DNA of 64,000 nucleotides from Aureimonas sp. Leaf427 (GCF_001425485.1 NZ_LMQW01000007.1:71542-135541), one strand, 5' to 3'. Counted from the stretch's first letter, positions 34,045-43,903 are shown. Numbers and translations are program-made. The notes: generated by a model from the letters alone, not told the origin.

Positions 34045-34512
34045 TCAATCCTCCCCTCGGACGAGCGTGAAGAAATCGACGCGCGTCGCCTCGACCTCTT
34101 CGGCGCGGTCGGCGGCAAGCGCTTCATCCTCGGCCAGCGCCGGCGCGACGATCTCGGCCTCGATGCGGTCCTGCCAGGACGGCACCTGCCAAAGCGCGTC
34201 GAGATGGGCGGCCATCCGGGCCTTCTCGGCATGGCGGCCGAGGATCATGGCATGGCCGACCTCGCCGCTGTCGAGGCGGACGCTGGCGCGCGAGACGCTG
34301 GCCTCGCCGAGATTGAAGGCGGCCCCGCCGCCGCCGGCCCGGCCGCGCAGCATGACGAGGCCGATCTCCGGCCCGCGCACCGGCATGGCGGCGGGCGCCT
34401 GTGCCGCGATGGCGGCGTAGCGCTCGGCCAGAAGCTCGGGCGAGGCGATCGCGAAGGCGCCGATGGCGCGGCGCCGGCCTGCCGTCCTGTCGTCGGGGAT
34501 CGCATCCGCCAT
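34045..34512 (-). CDS. phnG: phosphonate C-P lyase system protein
   Basis: A 155-residue PhnG, the first gene of the C-P lyase operon and part of the PhnGHIJ core. GEASVSRASVRL and GHAMILGRHAEKARMAAHLDAL are conserved blocks. ATG 34512 is used; TTG 34521 also reads in frame. The phnF gene diverges 103 bp away. Confidence 0.94.
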   Translation of the reverse strand: MADAIPDDRTAGRRRAIGAFAIASPELLAERYAAIAAQAPAAMPVRGPEIGLVMLRGRAGGGGAAFNLGEASVSRASVRLDSGEVGHAMILGRHAEKARMAAHLDALWQVPSWQDRIEAEIVAPALAEDEALAADRAEEVEATRVDFFTLVRGED

Positions 34513-34524
34513 GGCCGCCAACCT

Positions 34525-34540
34525 GTCTAGTTATCTATAC
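34525..34540. promoter_or_regulatory. candidate PhnF operator in the phnG-phnF divergent region
   Basis: GTCTAG (34525-34530) and CTATAC (34535-34540) form an imperfect inverted repeat, five of six positions. It resembles the GT..TA..AC sites of HutC-type GntR regulators and lies 13 bp before phnG. Confidence 0.4.
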
Positions 34541-34615
34541 GAGTCGTCTTGACGTCCGTCTTAGCCGGTGGCCTGTGACGACATGATGACGAGAGGCGAA
34601 GGAGACGGTGCAATC

Positions 34616-35353
34616 ATGCTCGATGAGCCCGATAGCGGGATCGCGCGGTGGCGCCGGATCGCCGACGATCTGAAGCGGGCGATCGCCGATGGAACGATCC
34701 GGGATCGCGCGCCCGCCGAGAGCGAGCTGGCCGAGCGCTACGGCGTGAACCGCCACACGGTGCGCCGGGCGCTGTCCGTGCTGAACGCGGAGGGGCTGCT
34801 GCGGACCGAGCGGGGCAAGGGCACGTTCGTGAACCCGCAGGCGCCGCGCCTTTCCTATCCGATCACCGCGCGCACGCGGTTCTCCGAAAACCTCGCCCGT
34901 CAGGCCCGCTCGCCCGCCGGCCGCCTGATCCGGGCCGACCGCGTGGCGGCGGACGGGCCGCTCTCGGCCGCGCTCGGCTGCCGCCCCGGCGCGCCGCTGC
35001 ACCGGCTGGAGACGCTGCATGTCGCCGACGGCGTGCCGCTCTCGGTCGCGACGTGCCATTTCTCCGCCGAGCGCTTTCCCGGCATCGTCGCCGCCTATGC
35101 CGAGACGGGGTCGATCACCGAGGCGCTGAAGCGCGAGGGCTGCGCGGACTACCGGCGGCGCGAGACGCGCATCTCCGCCGGCCGCATCTCGCCCTCCGAC
35201 GCCGAGCATTTCGGCCTCGGCCCCGATGCGATCATTCTCCTCGCGGTGGCGATCGACGTCGATCTGGAGAACCGCCCCATCCAGGCCATCCGCACGCGCT
35301 TTGCCGCCGATCGCATGGAGCTTCTGGTCGAGACGGGGTCGGAGCCGTCGTGA
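34616..35353 (+). CDS. phnF: phosphonate metabolism GntR-family regulator
   Basis: A ~245-residue HutC-subfamily GntR regulator. It has an N-terminal winged helix (WRRIADDLKRAI, SELAERYGVNRHTVRRALSVLNAEGLL, RGKGTFV) and a UTRA ligand domain (about 85-230). ATG 34616 is preceded by GAAGGAG; upstream GTG 34568 and ATGs at 34583-34588 are possible. Position opposite phnG points to control of the C-P lyase operon. Confidence 0.9.
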   Translation: MLDEPDSGIARWRRIADDLKRAIADGTIRDRAPAESELAERYGVNRHTVRRALSVLNAEGLLRTERGKGTFVNPQAPRLSYPITARTRFSENLARQARSPAGRLIRADRVAADGPLSAALGCRPGAPLHRLETLHVADGVPLSVATCHFSAERFPGIVAAYAETGSITEALKREGCADYRRRETRISAGRISPSDAEHFGLGPDAIILLAVAIDVDLENRPIQAIRTRFAADRMELLVETGSEPS

Positions 35354-35383
35354 CGGCGGCGGTCGGCGCGAGCCGGGCGCCGA

Positions 35384-36352
35384 TCAGGCGGCGAGCGCTC
35401 TGACCTTGCCGGGGGCGGTGCCGATGATGCGCTTGAAGGCGCGGCTGAAGGAGGCTTCCGAATCGTAGCCGAGGCGATGGGCGGCTTCGGCGATGCGCAT
35501 CCGGTCGCGCAAGATCCATTGCCGGGCCTGGTGCATCCGCACTTCGGCGACGTAGCGCGCCGGCGTCTCGCCGACGATCGCGGTGAACTTCGCCGCAAAG
35601 CCGGAGCGGGAGATGCCCATCCGCTTGGCGAGTTCGGCCACCGTCCAGTCGTGTTCCGGCTCGGCATGGATCGCGGCGAGCACCCGGCCGACATCGGGAT
35701 CGCGCATGGCCGCGATCCAGCCGGCGGAGTTGCCGCAGCCGTTCTCCACCCAGGAGCGGATGATCTGCGCCGCCATCACGTCGGCGAGGCGCGCGAGAAT
35801 GCCGCTCGCCCCGACGCGGCTCATCGTGCATTCCGAGACCATCGCCTCCAGGAGATGCGGGATCGCCGGATCGCTCACCATCAGTTCCTGCGCGCGCATC
35901 AGATCCGGCATCAGCCGCATCAGCGGATGGAGGCCGTCCAGATTGAAGCGCATGGAGCCGCAGAAGAGGACCGTCACGTCGCCGGTCTCGGCACGCGCCT
36001 CGGCGCCGGCATAGTCGTAGACGGTCTCGCAGATGGCGAGCCGGTCGTTTCGCGGGAACGGGCGCGGCGGGATATCTGGGCGGCTCGCCAGCGTATGGGC
36101 CGCGCCCCGCGGCACCAGCACGGCGTCGCCCGTCCTCAGCGAACTCCACTGCCCGTCGGGCCCGAGCAGCCAGCAGCCATGGCCGGCGACGAAGTGGAAA
36201 TGGGCGTGGGCCTGCGCCGGATAGTGGAAGCTCCAGTCGCCGACGATGCGGCTGCGATGATACTCGACGCCGTCGAGCCGCAGCCCGCGCAGCATGTCGG
36301 TGAGCGGGTCGGAGCCGTTCGAGCCGAGTGTTTTGGACGATCTGTCAAGCAT
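35384..36352 (-). CDS. AraC family regulator with cupin sensor domain
   Basis: A 322-residue regulator. A cupin-like N-terminal domain (about 20-200, with HFHFVAGHGCWLL and GDAVLVPRGAAHTL) precedes a C-terminal AraC double helix-turn-helix (WTVAELAKRMGISRSGFAAKFTAIVG, then AEAAHRLGYDSEASFSRAFKRIIG). It diverges from an MFS transporter with a 79-bp gap, so it probably controls that gene. Confidence 0.9.
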   Translation of the reverse strand: MLDRSSKTLGSNGSDPLTDMLRGLRLDGVEYHRSRIVGDWSFHYPAQAHAHFHFVAGHGCWLLGPDGQWSSLRTGDAVLVPRGAAHTLASRPDIPPRPFPRNDRLAICETVYDYAGAEARAETGDVTVLFCGSMRFNLDGLHPLMRLMPDLMRAQELMVSDPAIPHLLEAMVSECTMSRVGASGILARLADVMAAQIIRSWVENGCGNSAGWIAAMRDPDVGRVLAAIHAEPEHDWTVAELAKRMGISRSGFAAKFTAIVGETPARYVAEVRMHQARQWILRDRMRIAEAAHRLGYDSEASFSRAFKRIIGTAPGKVRALAA

Positions 36353-36431
36353 GGAGGCGTTTCTAGCATGGAAACGCCAGGGAAACGAGCCTAGCTTCTT
36401 GCCCTGCACTGCACCATCTGGACGCTGCCCC

Positions 36432-37661
36432 ATGACCGACATCAGCTGCCCCACCGATTTCGCCGATCCCGCCGCGCCGCCGCCGGCCGCCGTTTCCGAG
36501 CGTGCGCACTGGCCGGCGGTGTTCTCGCTGTCCTTCGGCGTCTTCGGCCTCGTCACCGCCGAATTCCTGCCCGTCAGCCTTCTCACGCCGATGGCGGCCG
36601 AACTCGGCGCATCGACGGGCGCTGCCGGCCAGGCGATCACGGCGACCGCCGTCGTCGCGGCCTTCGCGGGGCCGCTTCTCGTTCTCGGCTCCGGCCGGCT
36701 CGATCGGCGCTCGATCGTCTGGGTGCTGATGGCGATGCTGGTCGTCTCCAGCGTCCTGTCGGCTTTTGCGACCGACATCACGACGCTTCTCCTGGCGCGG
36801 GCCGTGCTCGGCTTCGCGCTCGGCGGCTTCTGGGCGATGATGATCGCGCTGGCGATCCGCCTCGTGCCCTCCGCCGACGTGCCGCGCGCCATCTCGACCA
36901 TCATCATGGGCGTTTCCGTCGCCACGGTCTTCGCGGCGCCGCTCGGCGCCTTTCTCGGCGACCTGTGGGGATGGCGCGCGACCTTCCTCGCCGCCGCAGC
37001 GCTCGGCGCCGTCGCGTTCTGCGTCCAGCTCGTGACGCTGCCCCGGATGCCCTCGGCCTCCGCGCCCGGGCTCGCGGCGTTTCGCGAGGCGCTGTCGCAG
37101 CGCGCCGTGTTGATCGGCATCGGCACCGTGCTTCTGGTGATCTCGGGCCATTTCGCCGGCTTCACCTTCATCCGTCCCTTCCTGGAGGACGTGCCGCGCC
37201 TCGACGTGGCGACGATCTCGCTGGCGCTCTTCGCCTTCGGGGCCGGCGGTTTTCTCGGTAACATCGCAGGCGGGGCCATCGCCGCGCGGAGCCCGGCCCT
37301 TGCCGTCGGCATCGTCTCGCTTCTGATCACGGGGGCCGCGCTGGCGCTGATCCTCTTCGGGGCGAACGCATCCGTGGCCTTCGCGGCGACGGCGCTCTGG
37401 GGCTTCGCCTTCGGCGGCTTCCCCGCTTCGATCTCGATCTGGAACGCGCGCGCCGCGCCGGATCTGGCCGAAAGCGCCGGCGCTCTCCTCACCTCCGCCT
37501 TCCAGGTCGCGATCGCGAGCGGCGCGGTGATCGGCGGTCTCCTGATCGACGGGGTCGGCCCCGTCGGCGTCATCGTCTACTCGGCGCTCGCCGTCCTTGC
37601 CGGCGCGGCCGTCATGCTGGTGCTCGGCCGGCCGATGGAGCGGCTCCTGCCGCCGAGCTGA
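36432..37661 (+). CDS. MFS transporter (NepI/AraJ-like exporter)
   Basis: A 409-residue inner-membrane protein with 12 predicted hydrophobic segments. The first region, FSLSFGVFGLVTAEFLPVSLL, resembles sugar/nucleoside efflux proteins of the NepI-AraJ group. Loop motif GSGRLDRRS follows transmembrane segment 2. Substrate unknown. It is the divergent partner of the AraC gene and ends just before a strong terminator. Confidence 0.87.
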   Translation: MTDISCPTDFADPAAPPPAAVSERAHWPAVFSLSFGVFGLVTAEFLPVSLLTPMAAELGASTGAAGQAITATAVVAAFAGPLLVLGSGRLDRRSIVWVLMAMLVVSSVLSAFATDITTLLLARAVLGFALGGFWAMMIALAIRLVPSADVPRAISTIIMGVSVATVFAAPLGAFLGDLWGWRATFLAAAALGAVAFCVQLVTLPRMPSASAPGLAAFREALSQRAVLIGIGTVLLVISGHFAGFTFIRPFLEDVPRLDVATISLALFAFGAGGFLGNIAGGAIAARSPALAVGIVSLLITGAALALILFGANASVAFAATALWGFAFGGFPASISIWNARAAPDLAESAGALLTSAFQVAIASGAVIGGLLIDGVGPVGVIVYSALAVLAGAAVMLVLGRPMERLLPPS

Positions 37662-37691
37662 CGGCGCTCGCCGTTCCCTTCGGAAGAACGA

Positions 37692-37727
37692 AAGGCCGCC
37701 GGGGCAAGAGGCTCCGGCGGCCTTGTT
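37692..37727. terminator. bidirectional terminator between MFS and ABC permease genes
   Basis: A perfect 11-bp stem, AAGGCCGCCGG (37692-37702) with CCGGCGGCCTT (37713-37723), flanked by TTGTT on the right and AAAGG on the left. It lies between two convergent transcripts and can serve both. Confidence 0.75.
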
Positions 37728-37789
37728 CGTTCACGCGGGCGACAGGGGCCGGACGCCGCTCTTCGCCGGCCGGCGAGGGGCCGCGGGCG

Positions 37790-38758
37790 TCAGGACCGGC
37801 CGGATTTCGGGCCGCCGGCGATCGTGATGATGGCGATGATGATGAGGCCGGTGAGGAGAAGGCGTAAGCCCGCGCCGACGCCGAACGTGTTCAGCATGGT
37901 GACGAGAAGATAGAGGAAGAGGGAGGCGCCCCAGAGCCCCGCGACGTTCGACTGGCCGCCCGAGACGAGCGAGCCGCCGACCACGACGACCGCGATCGAG
38001 GCGAGAAGATACTCCTCGCCCATGTTCAGCGACGAGCCGCCGGAAAAGCCCGCGAGCACGGCGCCGCAAAGGCTCGCGAGCATCGCCGAGAGCACGTAGG
38101 TGAAGAACCGCACGCGGTCGACCCGGATGCCGGCAAGACCCGCCGCGCGCGTGTTCTGCCCGATCGCGGAGACCGAGCGCCCGTAGACCGTCCGGTGCAG
38201 GACGACGGCCATGACGATGCAGAGAAGAAGCGTCGCGATGGCGAGATAGGGAATGCCGAGGATGCGGCCCGTGGTGAAGGAGGCGAAGCTTTCGGGCGGG
38301 CGCACGCGCAGGCCCCGCCCGTAGACGATCGCCACCGACTGGATGAGGAAGCTCGCCGAAAGCGTCGCGATGATCGGCGGGATCGAGAGGAGGCGGATCA
38401 ACGCGAAGTTGAAGCAGCCGACGAGGACGCCCGTTCCGATCGCCGCGGCGAGCCCGAGCGCGATGCGCGCGTCGCTGCCGTCCATGACGACCATCGCCAC
38501 GGCCCCGGCCAGCGCGATCGTCGCCGGGATCGACAGATCGACATTGCCGGGGCCGGTCGTGACGACGAACATCTGTCCGAGGCCGACGATGACGTACATG
38601 GTCGCGAAGGTGAGGGCCGTCGTCAGGATGTCGGTCGCGCCCATGCCGCCGGTGAAGGCGATGGTGGCGAGGAAGATCAGGGCGGCGCCGATGAAGGAGA
38701 AGAGCCACGGGCGGCCGGCCAGGAGACCGGGCGAGCGCCCCGCGCGGACGGCGGTCAT
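37790..38758 (-). CDS. ribose-type sugar ABC transporter permease (second)
   Basis: A 322-residue RbsC-family permease with multiple membrane segments. The loop GQNTRAAGLAGIRVDRVRFFTYVLSA (around 200-225) and VVVGGSLVSGGQSN are family signatures. It overlaps the upstream permease gene (ATGA), so a heterodimeric channel is likely. Confidence 0.9.
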   Translation of the reverse strand: MTAVRAGRSPGLLAGRPWLFSFIGAALIFLATIAFTGGMGATDILTTALTFATMYVIVGLGQMFVVTTGPGNVDLSIPATIALAGAVAMVVMDGSDARIALGLAAAIGTGVLVGCFNFALIRLLSIPPIIATLSASFLIQSVAIVYGRGLRVRPPESFASFTTGRILGIPYLAIATLLLCIVMAVVLHRTVYGRSVSAIGQNTRAAGLAGIRVDRVRFFTYVLSAMLASLCGAVLAGFSGGSSLNMGEEYLLASIAVVVVGGSLVSGGQSNVAGLWGASLFLYLLVTMLNTFGVGAGLRLLLTGLIIIAIITIAGGPKSGRS

Positions 38759-39696
38759 GCGGCTCTCCGTTCGGTCTGGTTCACCAGAGCCCGCAGCGCG
38801 AGCACGAGGATGAGGATCGCCCCTTGCGCGCCGATCTGCCAGTCCGGCGAGATGCGCAGGAAGGACAGGAGCGAGCCGGCGAGCGTCAGCGTCAGGGCGC
38901 CGATCACCGCGCCGATGGGCGAGACGCGCCCGCCCGTGAACTCGCCGCCGCCCAGGATCACGCCGGCGATGGACAGAAGCGTGTAGCGCAGGGCGATATT
39001 GGCGTCGGCCGAGGTGGTGAGACCGACGAGGGTGAGGCCGCTCAGCGTGCCGAAGGTGCCGCAGAGCGCGTACATGGTCATCTTGGCGCGCAGGAGCGAC
39101 CAGCCCGCCCGCTGCACCGCCTGCGGGCTGCCGCCGGCTCCGCGCAGGACCGCGCCCGCCGAGGAACGCATCAGGAAGAGATGCACGCCGACGGCCAGCA
39201 CCGCGCTCGCGATGATGGCGAAGGGCACGAGCGGCGTCTTCAGCTTGACGAGGGCGGAGAGCCAGGCCGGCGCGCTGCCGCCGGGCGAGGGGAGGAGGAG
39301 CACGGCGGCTCCCAGCCAGACGAAGCTCATGCCGAGCGTCACGACGATGGACGGCAGGTTGCGCCAGTGGATGAGCGCGCCGAGCGCGGCATAGACCGCG
39401 ATGCCGGCGAGAAGCGCGGCGACGCCGAGAACGGGGTTCACCGGCAGGATCGTCGCTCCGATGCAGGCGACGAGGCTGACGAAGCCGCCGATCGACAGGT
39501 CGAGATCGTTGACCGTGATGACGCAGAGCTGCGCGATCGTCGCGAGCGCGATCGGCAGCGCGAGATTGAGCATGAGGTTCAGCCCGAGATAGCTCATGGC
39601 CCTCGGCTGGATGATGAAGATGACGCTGAGGATCAGGATGAAGGAGACCGGCGGCAGGAGCGCCCGGAGAAGGCGCGGGGTCGCAAGGCCGCCCAT
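38755..39696 (-). CDS. ribose-type sugar ABC transporter permease (first)
   Basis: A 313-residue RbsC-family permease with conserved DLSIGGFVSLVACIGA near residues 66-81 and VILGGGEFTGGR near the C-terminus. ATG 39696 overlaps the ATPase stop by one base (TGATG). It pairs with the permease at 37790-38758. Confidence 0.9.
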   Translation of the reverse strand: MGGLATPRLLRALLPPVSFILILSVIFIIQPRAMSYLGLNLMLNLALPIALATIAQLCVITVNDLDLSIGGFVSLVACIGATILPVNPVLGVAALLAGIAVYAALGALIHWRNLPSIVVTLGMSFVWLGAAVLLLPSPGGSAPAWLSALVKLKTPLVPFAIIASAVLAVGVHLFLMRSSAGAVLRGAGGSPQAVQRAGWSLLRAKMTMYALCGTFGTLSGLTLVGLTTSADANIALRYTLLSIAGVILGGGEFTGGRVSPIGAVIGALTLTLAGSLLSFLRISPDWQIGAQGAILILVLALRALVNQTERRAA

Positions 39697-41198
39697 CACG
39701 CCGCCTCCCCCTCGAAGGAGGATTGCAGGATGCGCTGTTCGGAAAGCTCGTGGCGCGGCAGGTCCGCCACGATCGCCCCGGAGCGGAAGACGTAGATGTG
39801 GTCGCAGCTTTTCAATTCGTCGAACTCGGTCGTGTACCAGATGAAGGTGCGGCCCTTGTCGGCTTCCGCCCGCACGAGGGCATAGACCTCCTGCTTGGTG
39901 CCGATGTCGACGCCGCGCATCGGGTCGTCCATCAGGATGATCTGCGCATCCGACGCCAGCGCCCGCGCGAACAGCGCCTTCTGCTGGTTGCCGCCGGAGA
40001 GGGTCAGGATGTTGTTGCCCATGTCGGGCGTGCGGATCGCGATGCGCTTCTGCCATTCGTCCTCCACCGCGCGGGCCTTTTCGGCATCGACGAGGCCGAA
40101 GCGCTGGAGGCCGCCGAGCGAGCGGATGGTGACGTTCTCGCCGATCGACCAGAGCGGGAAGACCCCGTCGGTCTGGCGGTCCCCTGCGACGAAGGCGACC
40201 CGGCCGTCGAGGCGCGCGAAGCGCGAGCGCCGGTGGACGGCGTTGTGGAGGAGGACGAGGAGCCCGGTCTGCCCGTGTCCGGCAAGACCGGCGAGGCCGA
40301 CGATCTCGCCGCGCCGGGCCTCGAGCGCGAGGCTTCCGCCCTTCGGCGTGCGGGCCGTCGCGACGATCGCGCCCGTCGAACGCGGCCTGTGTGCCGCCTC
40401 GCCGTCGGACGCTGCCTCCTCGGCCACGACGTGGCCCATGCAGGCCACCAGCGATGCGCGGTCGAAGGCGCCGGCGGGACGCAGATCGACGACGCGCCCG
40501 TCGCTCATCACCGCGATCCGGTCGCAGGTCGAGAGGATCTCGCCGAGAATATGCGAGATGAGAATGATGCTGCCGCCCTTGGCGACGAAGCGGCGCACGA
40601 AGGCGAGAAGCTGCGCGGCGATCGTGGCGTCGAGAGACGAGGTCGGCTCGTCGAGGATGACGAGCCGCAGCGGCTCGCCCGTCGAGGCGAAGACGCTGGC
40701 GATCTCCACCATCTGGCGCTGGCCGAGCGCCAGATCGCCGACGAGTTCGTTCGCCCCGATCCCGTGACCGGGGAAGATCTCGTCGAGCTTGTCGAGGATC
40801 AGCGCGGCCGCGCGTCTGCGCCAGCCCCAGCCCTTCAGGGCACCGTGCCGCACGCGCGTGTTCTCGACGACGCTGAGATTGGGGCAGAGCGAGAGTTCCT
40901 GGAACACGCAGGCGACGCCCGCGCGATGGGCGCGCAGAACATCGTATGCGCTGGTCGCGTCCTCGCCCATGATCTCCAGACGCCCCTCGTCCGGCACGAC
41001 GTTGCCGGCCAGAACCTGCATGAGGGTCGACTTGCCCGCGCCGTTGTGGCCGGCGAGCCCGAGACATTCGCCGGCCCGGATGTCGAGATCGATGCCCCGA
41101 AGCGCCCGGACGGCGCCGAAGCTCTTGGCGATTCCGGCAAGGCGCACGAGGGAACTGTCGCGGCGCCCGATGTCGGGCCCCTCGGCGGTGACGGACAT
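39696..41198 (-). CDS. sugar ABC transporter ATP-binding protein, RbsA type
   Basis: A 500-residue protein with two fused ABC ATPase domains. The first has Walker [13 protein letters not shown] and Walker [13 protein letters not shown], with signature [13 protein letters not shown] in place of LSGGQ. The second has a degenerate P-loop region ([14 protein letters not shown]) but keeps [15 protein letters not shown] and [11 protein letters not shown]. This asymmetry is normal for RbsA/XylG ATPases. Confidence 0.93.
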   Translation of the reverse strand: MSVTAEGPDIGRRDSSLVRLAGIAKSFGAVRALRGIDLDIRAGECLGLAGHNGAGKSTLMQVLAGNVVPDEGRLEIMGEDATSAYDVLRAHRAGVACVFQELSLCPNLSVVENTRVRHGALKGWGWRRRAAALILDKLDEIFPGHGIGANELVGDLALGQRQMVEIASVFASTGEPLRLVILDEPTSSLDATIAAQLLAFVRRFVAKGGSIILISHILGEILSTCDRIAVMSDGRVVDLRPAGAFDRASLVACMGHVVAEEAASDGEAAHRPRSTGAIVATARTPKGGSLALEARRGEIVGLAGLAGHGQTGLLVLLHNAVHRRSRFARLDGRVAFVAGDRQTDGVFPLWSIGENVTIRSLGGLQRFGLVDAEKARAVEDEWQKRIAIRTPDMGNNILTLSGGNQQKALFARALASDAQIILMDDPMRGVDIGTKQEVYALVRAEADKGRTFIWYTTEFDELKSCDHIYVFRSGAIVADLPRHELSEQRILQSSFEGEAA

Positions 41199-41231
41199 GG
41201 CGATGCCGATCCTTGGATGCTGGGTCAGGGG

Positions 41232-41258
41232 CCGGACCGCCGAGGCTCGGCGGTCCGG
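41232..41258 (-). other. perfect 12-bp hairpin between the sugar SBP and ATPase genes
   Basis: CCGGACCGCCGA (41232-41243) pairs exactly with TCGGCGGTCCGG (41247-41258) around a 3-base loop, with no T-tract. As after phnD, it sits behind the binding-protein gene and probably stabilises that segment of the mRNA or limits read-through. Confidence 0.7.
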
Positions 41259-41274
41259 ATCGATGCGTGCCGGC

Positions 41275-42297
41275 TTACTTCTTGGCCGCGTCCGCGATCA
41301 CCTTCTTGGCGTCGTCGAGCGAATATTCGACATTGGCGACGCCGCCCGCCTGGGTGGTTTCGAGCGAGGTCTCGAGGCCGGCCTGATCGATGGCGAGGAA
41401 GGGCACGACGAGATCCTTCGGCACGTCCTGGCCGTCGAGGATCTGCTGGGCGACCCAGAAGGCGAGCGTCGAGACGCCGGGCGCGATGGAGACGGACATG
41501 GTCTCGTAGCTCGAGGCGTCCTTCTGCGCCTTCCACCAGCGCAGCTCGTCGTCGCGATTGCCGAGGATGATGGTCGGCGTCGGGCGGCCGGCGGCCTTGA
41601 AGGCCTCGGCGGCGCCGAAGCCGTCGCCGCCCTGCGTCACGACGCCGACGATCTCGGGCAGGCTCGGCAGGACGCCGGCGACCGACTTCTGCGCGACGGT
41701 TTGCGTCCAGTCGCCCTGCACGGCGCTGACGATCTTGAACTTCGGATTGGCCGCGACGCCGGCCGCGATGCCCTCGTGGATCTCGGTGTCGACCGAGGTT
41801 CCGGCGAGGCCGCGCAGTTCCAGGAGATTGCCGCCGTCCGGATAGCGCTTGGCCAGATAGTCGAGCTGGCCGGACCCCATCTTCTTGAAGTCGACCGCGA
41901 CGCGCCAGGCGCAGGGCTCGGTGACGATGCCGTCGAAGGAGACGACGACGATGCCGGCGTCGCAGGCTTCCTTCACCGCGCCGTTGAGGGCGGTCGGCGA
42001 TGCCGAGTTGACGACGATGGCGCTATAGCCCTGCAGGATCATGTTCTGGATCTGCGCGGCCTGCTCGGTCGCCTGGTTCTCGGCGGTCGTGAAGGCGTCC
42101 GCGCTCTTCACGATGCCGTCCGCGACCGCCTTCTTGGTGATCGTCTCCCAGCTGGTCAGCATGGCCTGGCGCCAGGAATTGCCGGCGTAGTTGTTGGACA
42201 GGGCGATGGACTTGTCGGCCGTTTCGGCGCTGGCGCCGCCGGCGAGGCCGAGAGCGAGGGCTGCGACCGACAGGGTCGTTGCGAGTTTGGTCTTCAA
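41275..42297 (-). CDS. sugar ABC transporter substrate-binding protein
   Basis: A ~340-residue periplasmic binding protein of the RbsB-like family (Peripla_BP_4). The signal peptide runs from the start through [15 protein letters not shown] 42297 is the best start: GGGGAGGA lies 4-5 bases upstream, while the in-frame GTG at 42318 has that Shine-Dalgarno inside its own coding sequence. Ligand unknown, possibly a pentose or sugar alcohol. It heads the leftward transporter operon, divergent from a two-component system. Confidence 0.9.
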   Translation of the reverse strand: MKTKLATTLSVAALALGLAGGASAETADKSIALSNNYAGNSWRQAMLTSWETITKKAVADGIVKSADAFTTAENQATEQAAQIQNMILQGYSAIVVNSASPTALNGAVKEACDAGIVVVSFDGIVTEPCAWRVAVDFKKMGSGQLDYLAKRYPDGGNLLELRGLAGTSVDTEIHEGIAAGVAANPKFKIVSAVQGDWTQTVAQKSVAGVLPSLPEIVGVVTQGGDGFGAAEAFKAAGRPTPTIILGNRDDELRWWKAQKDASSYETMSVSIAPGVSTLAFWVAQQILDGQDVPKDLVVPFLAIDQAGLETSLETTQAGGVANVEYSLDDAKKVIADAAKK

Positions 42298-42601
42298 GAA
42301 ATCCTCCCCAGGATACACGTCTGCGCCGGAAGAATTCCGGCGGGATGCTCATGCGCTGCTCGGGCCCGGTCTGTCCCGCCGCCGGTTTCGTCCGGCGCCG
42401 GTCGCTACCGGCCTCCCAGCCGGTTTCGTGCCGCGCGTCGTCCGGCGGCCGTCGGGCGGCAATCTGCGGGAGGCCGATGGCTCTGTCCAAGGCCCGATCC
42501 GCACCTCTTTTGCGGGAACCCGCATTGAAGATGCCGGATCGCGCCGCCGAAGGAACGCCTTCCCTCTGGCGGGCGCCGCCTGAACATGGTCGTCTCGCGC
42601 C
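42298..42601. promoter_or_regulatory. divergent control region with two perfect palindromes
   Basis: This 304-bp gap between the sugar transporter and the histidine kinase holds no gene. It has GCCGGAA-GAA-TTCCGGC (42325-42341), 28 bp before the binding-protein start, and TGCGGG-AA-CCCGCA (42511-42524), 78 bp before the kinase start. Either could bind the neighbouring response regulator or another regulator. Confidence 0.45.
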
Positions 42602-43903
42602 ATGACGCACGCGGCTCTCCCGTTCGACCAGGCTCCCCGACGATCGCTCCGGCCCCGCCTCGGCGCGGAGGCGGTCTTTCGCCGGCTTCTCCACGTCTCG
42701 AAGGCGCTGGCCGGCCAGCTCGACTTCCAGACCGCCATCCAGGCCGTCTCCGAAGAGCTCGCGCACATCCTGCCGCACGATCATCTCGACGTGTGCATTC
42801 TGCGCCGCGACGAGCATGTCGCCTACGAGGCGGGCGCGCACACGGCCTGGAGCCTTAACGAACGGCCGCTGCCGGTGACGGGAAGCCCGATCCGCCTCGT
42901 GCTTCTCGGCGAGGCGCCGTTTCTCCTGACGGGGGACGCGATGGCCGATCCGCGCTTCCATTTCGAGGGCGCCTTCTCGCATCCGATCTTCGAGGAGGCG
43001 CTGCGCAGCCGCATCCATGTGCCGCTTCTCGTGCGCGGCGAGATCATCGGCGCCTTTTCCTGTTCGAGCCGCGAGGCGGATTTCTACGAGACGGGCGACG
43101 TGCCCTTCGCGCAGCACGTGGCCGATATGCTGGCTCCCTATTTCTTCGCCCTGCGCGTTGCCGAGGACACGCGGCTTCTCGCCATCGAAGAGGCGGAGGG
43201 CCGGGCGCGGGAGGAGGGCCTGCGCGAGGGCGCGCTGCGGCTGACGGAGGAGCTGGAGCGCGAGCGCCAGCGCATCGGCATGGACCTGCACGACATGACC
43301 CTCGCCGATCTCACGCGCATCTCGCGCCGCGTCGAGAGACTGCGCGCGGCCGAGAGCCTGGAGCCGGACGTGCTGGAGCCGATCGCCGCCGGGCTCGACC
43401 GTTGCATTCGGGAGCTGCGCGAGATCATCGACGACGCGCGGCCCAACGTCCTGCAGCTCTTCGGCCTTGCCGACGGCATCGAGGATTTCCTGGAACGGGC
43501 GCTCGACGCCGGCGGCGCCAACATCGCCTGGCGCTTTCGGGACGAGAGCGAGGGCTGCGTCGACAGGCTGGAGGATTCGCTGCGCGTCGCGCTCTTCCGC
43601 ATCGTGCAGGAGGCCGTCAACAATGCCGCCCATCACGCCGAGCCGTCGCTGATCGAGGTGGACATCCGGCGCGAGGCACGCGGCGGCGACGCCCATCTGA
43701 CGATCGAGATCCGCGACGACGGGATCGGTTTCGCCTCCCTCCAGCAGCGCAAGCGCGTCGGCGGCATCCGCAACATGCAGACGCGCGCCCGTCTCGTCGG
43801 GGCGTCGTTTCAGATCGCGCGGCGGACGGACGCGCGGGGCACGCTCGTCGCCCTGTCGCTGAGGCTTCCCAGCCTCGGCGAGACGACCGGAGACCGGCCA
43901 TGA
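42602..43903 (+). CDS. GAF-domain sensor histidine kinase (NarX/DesK class)
   Basis: A 433-residue cytoplasmic kinase with no membrane segment. It has a GAF domain (about 25-185), a coiled stretch (190-225) and a dimerisation helix with His230 in MDLHDMTLADL. The ATPase domain has N box EAVNNAAHHA, DDGIGF and VGGIRNMQTRA, typical of HisKA_3-type kinases that pair with LuxR-type regulators. It overlaps its regulator gene in an ATGA. Confidence 0.9.
   Translation: MTHAALPFDQAPRRSLRPRLGAEAVFRRLLHVSKALAGQLDFQTAIQAVSEELAHILPHDHLDVCILRRDEHVAYEAGAHTAWSLNERPLPVTGSPIRLVLLGEAPFLLTGDAMADPRFHFEGAFSHPIFEEALRSRIHVPLLVRGEIIGAFSCSSREADFYETGDVPFAQHVADMLAPYFFALRVAEDTRLLAIEEAEGRAREEGLREGALRLTEELERERQRIGMDLHDMTLADLTRISRRVERLRAAESLEPDVLEPIAAGLDRCIRELREIIDDARPNVLQLFGLADGIEDFLERALDAGGANIAWRFRDESEGCVDRLEDSLRVALFRIVQEAVNNAAHHAEPSLIEVDIRREARGGDAHLTIEIRDDGIGFASLQQRKRVGGIRNMQTRARLVGASFQIARRTDARGTLVALSLRLPSLGETTGDRP

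Noticed and set aside
35384-37573. A 729-codon minus-strand frame running through the AraC gene and antisense to the MFS gene
   Set aside because: Only the part from 36352 down is AraC. The upstream part is the shadow of the MFS gene in high-GC DNA and has no homology-like features.
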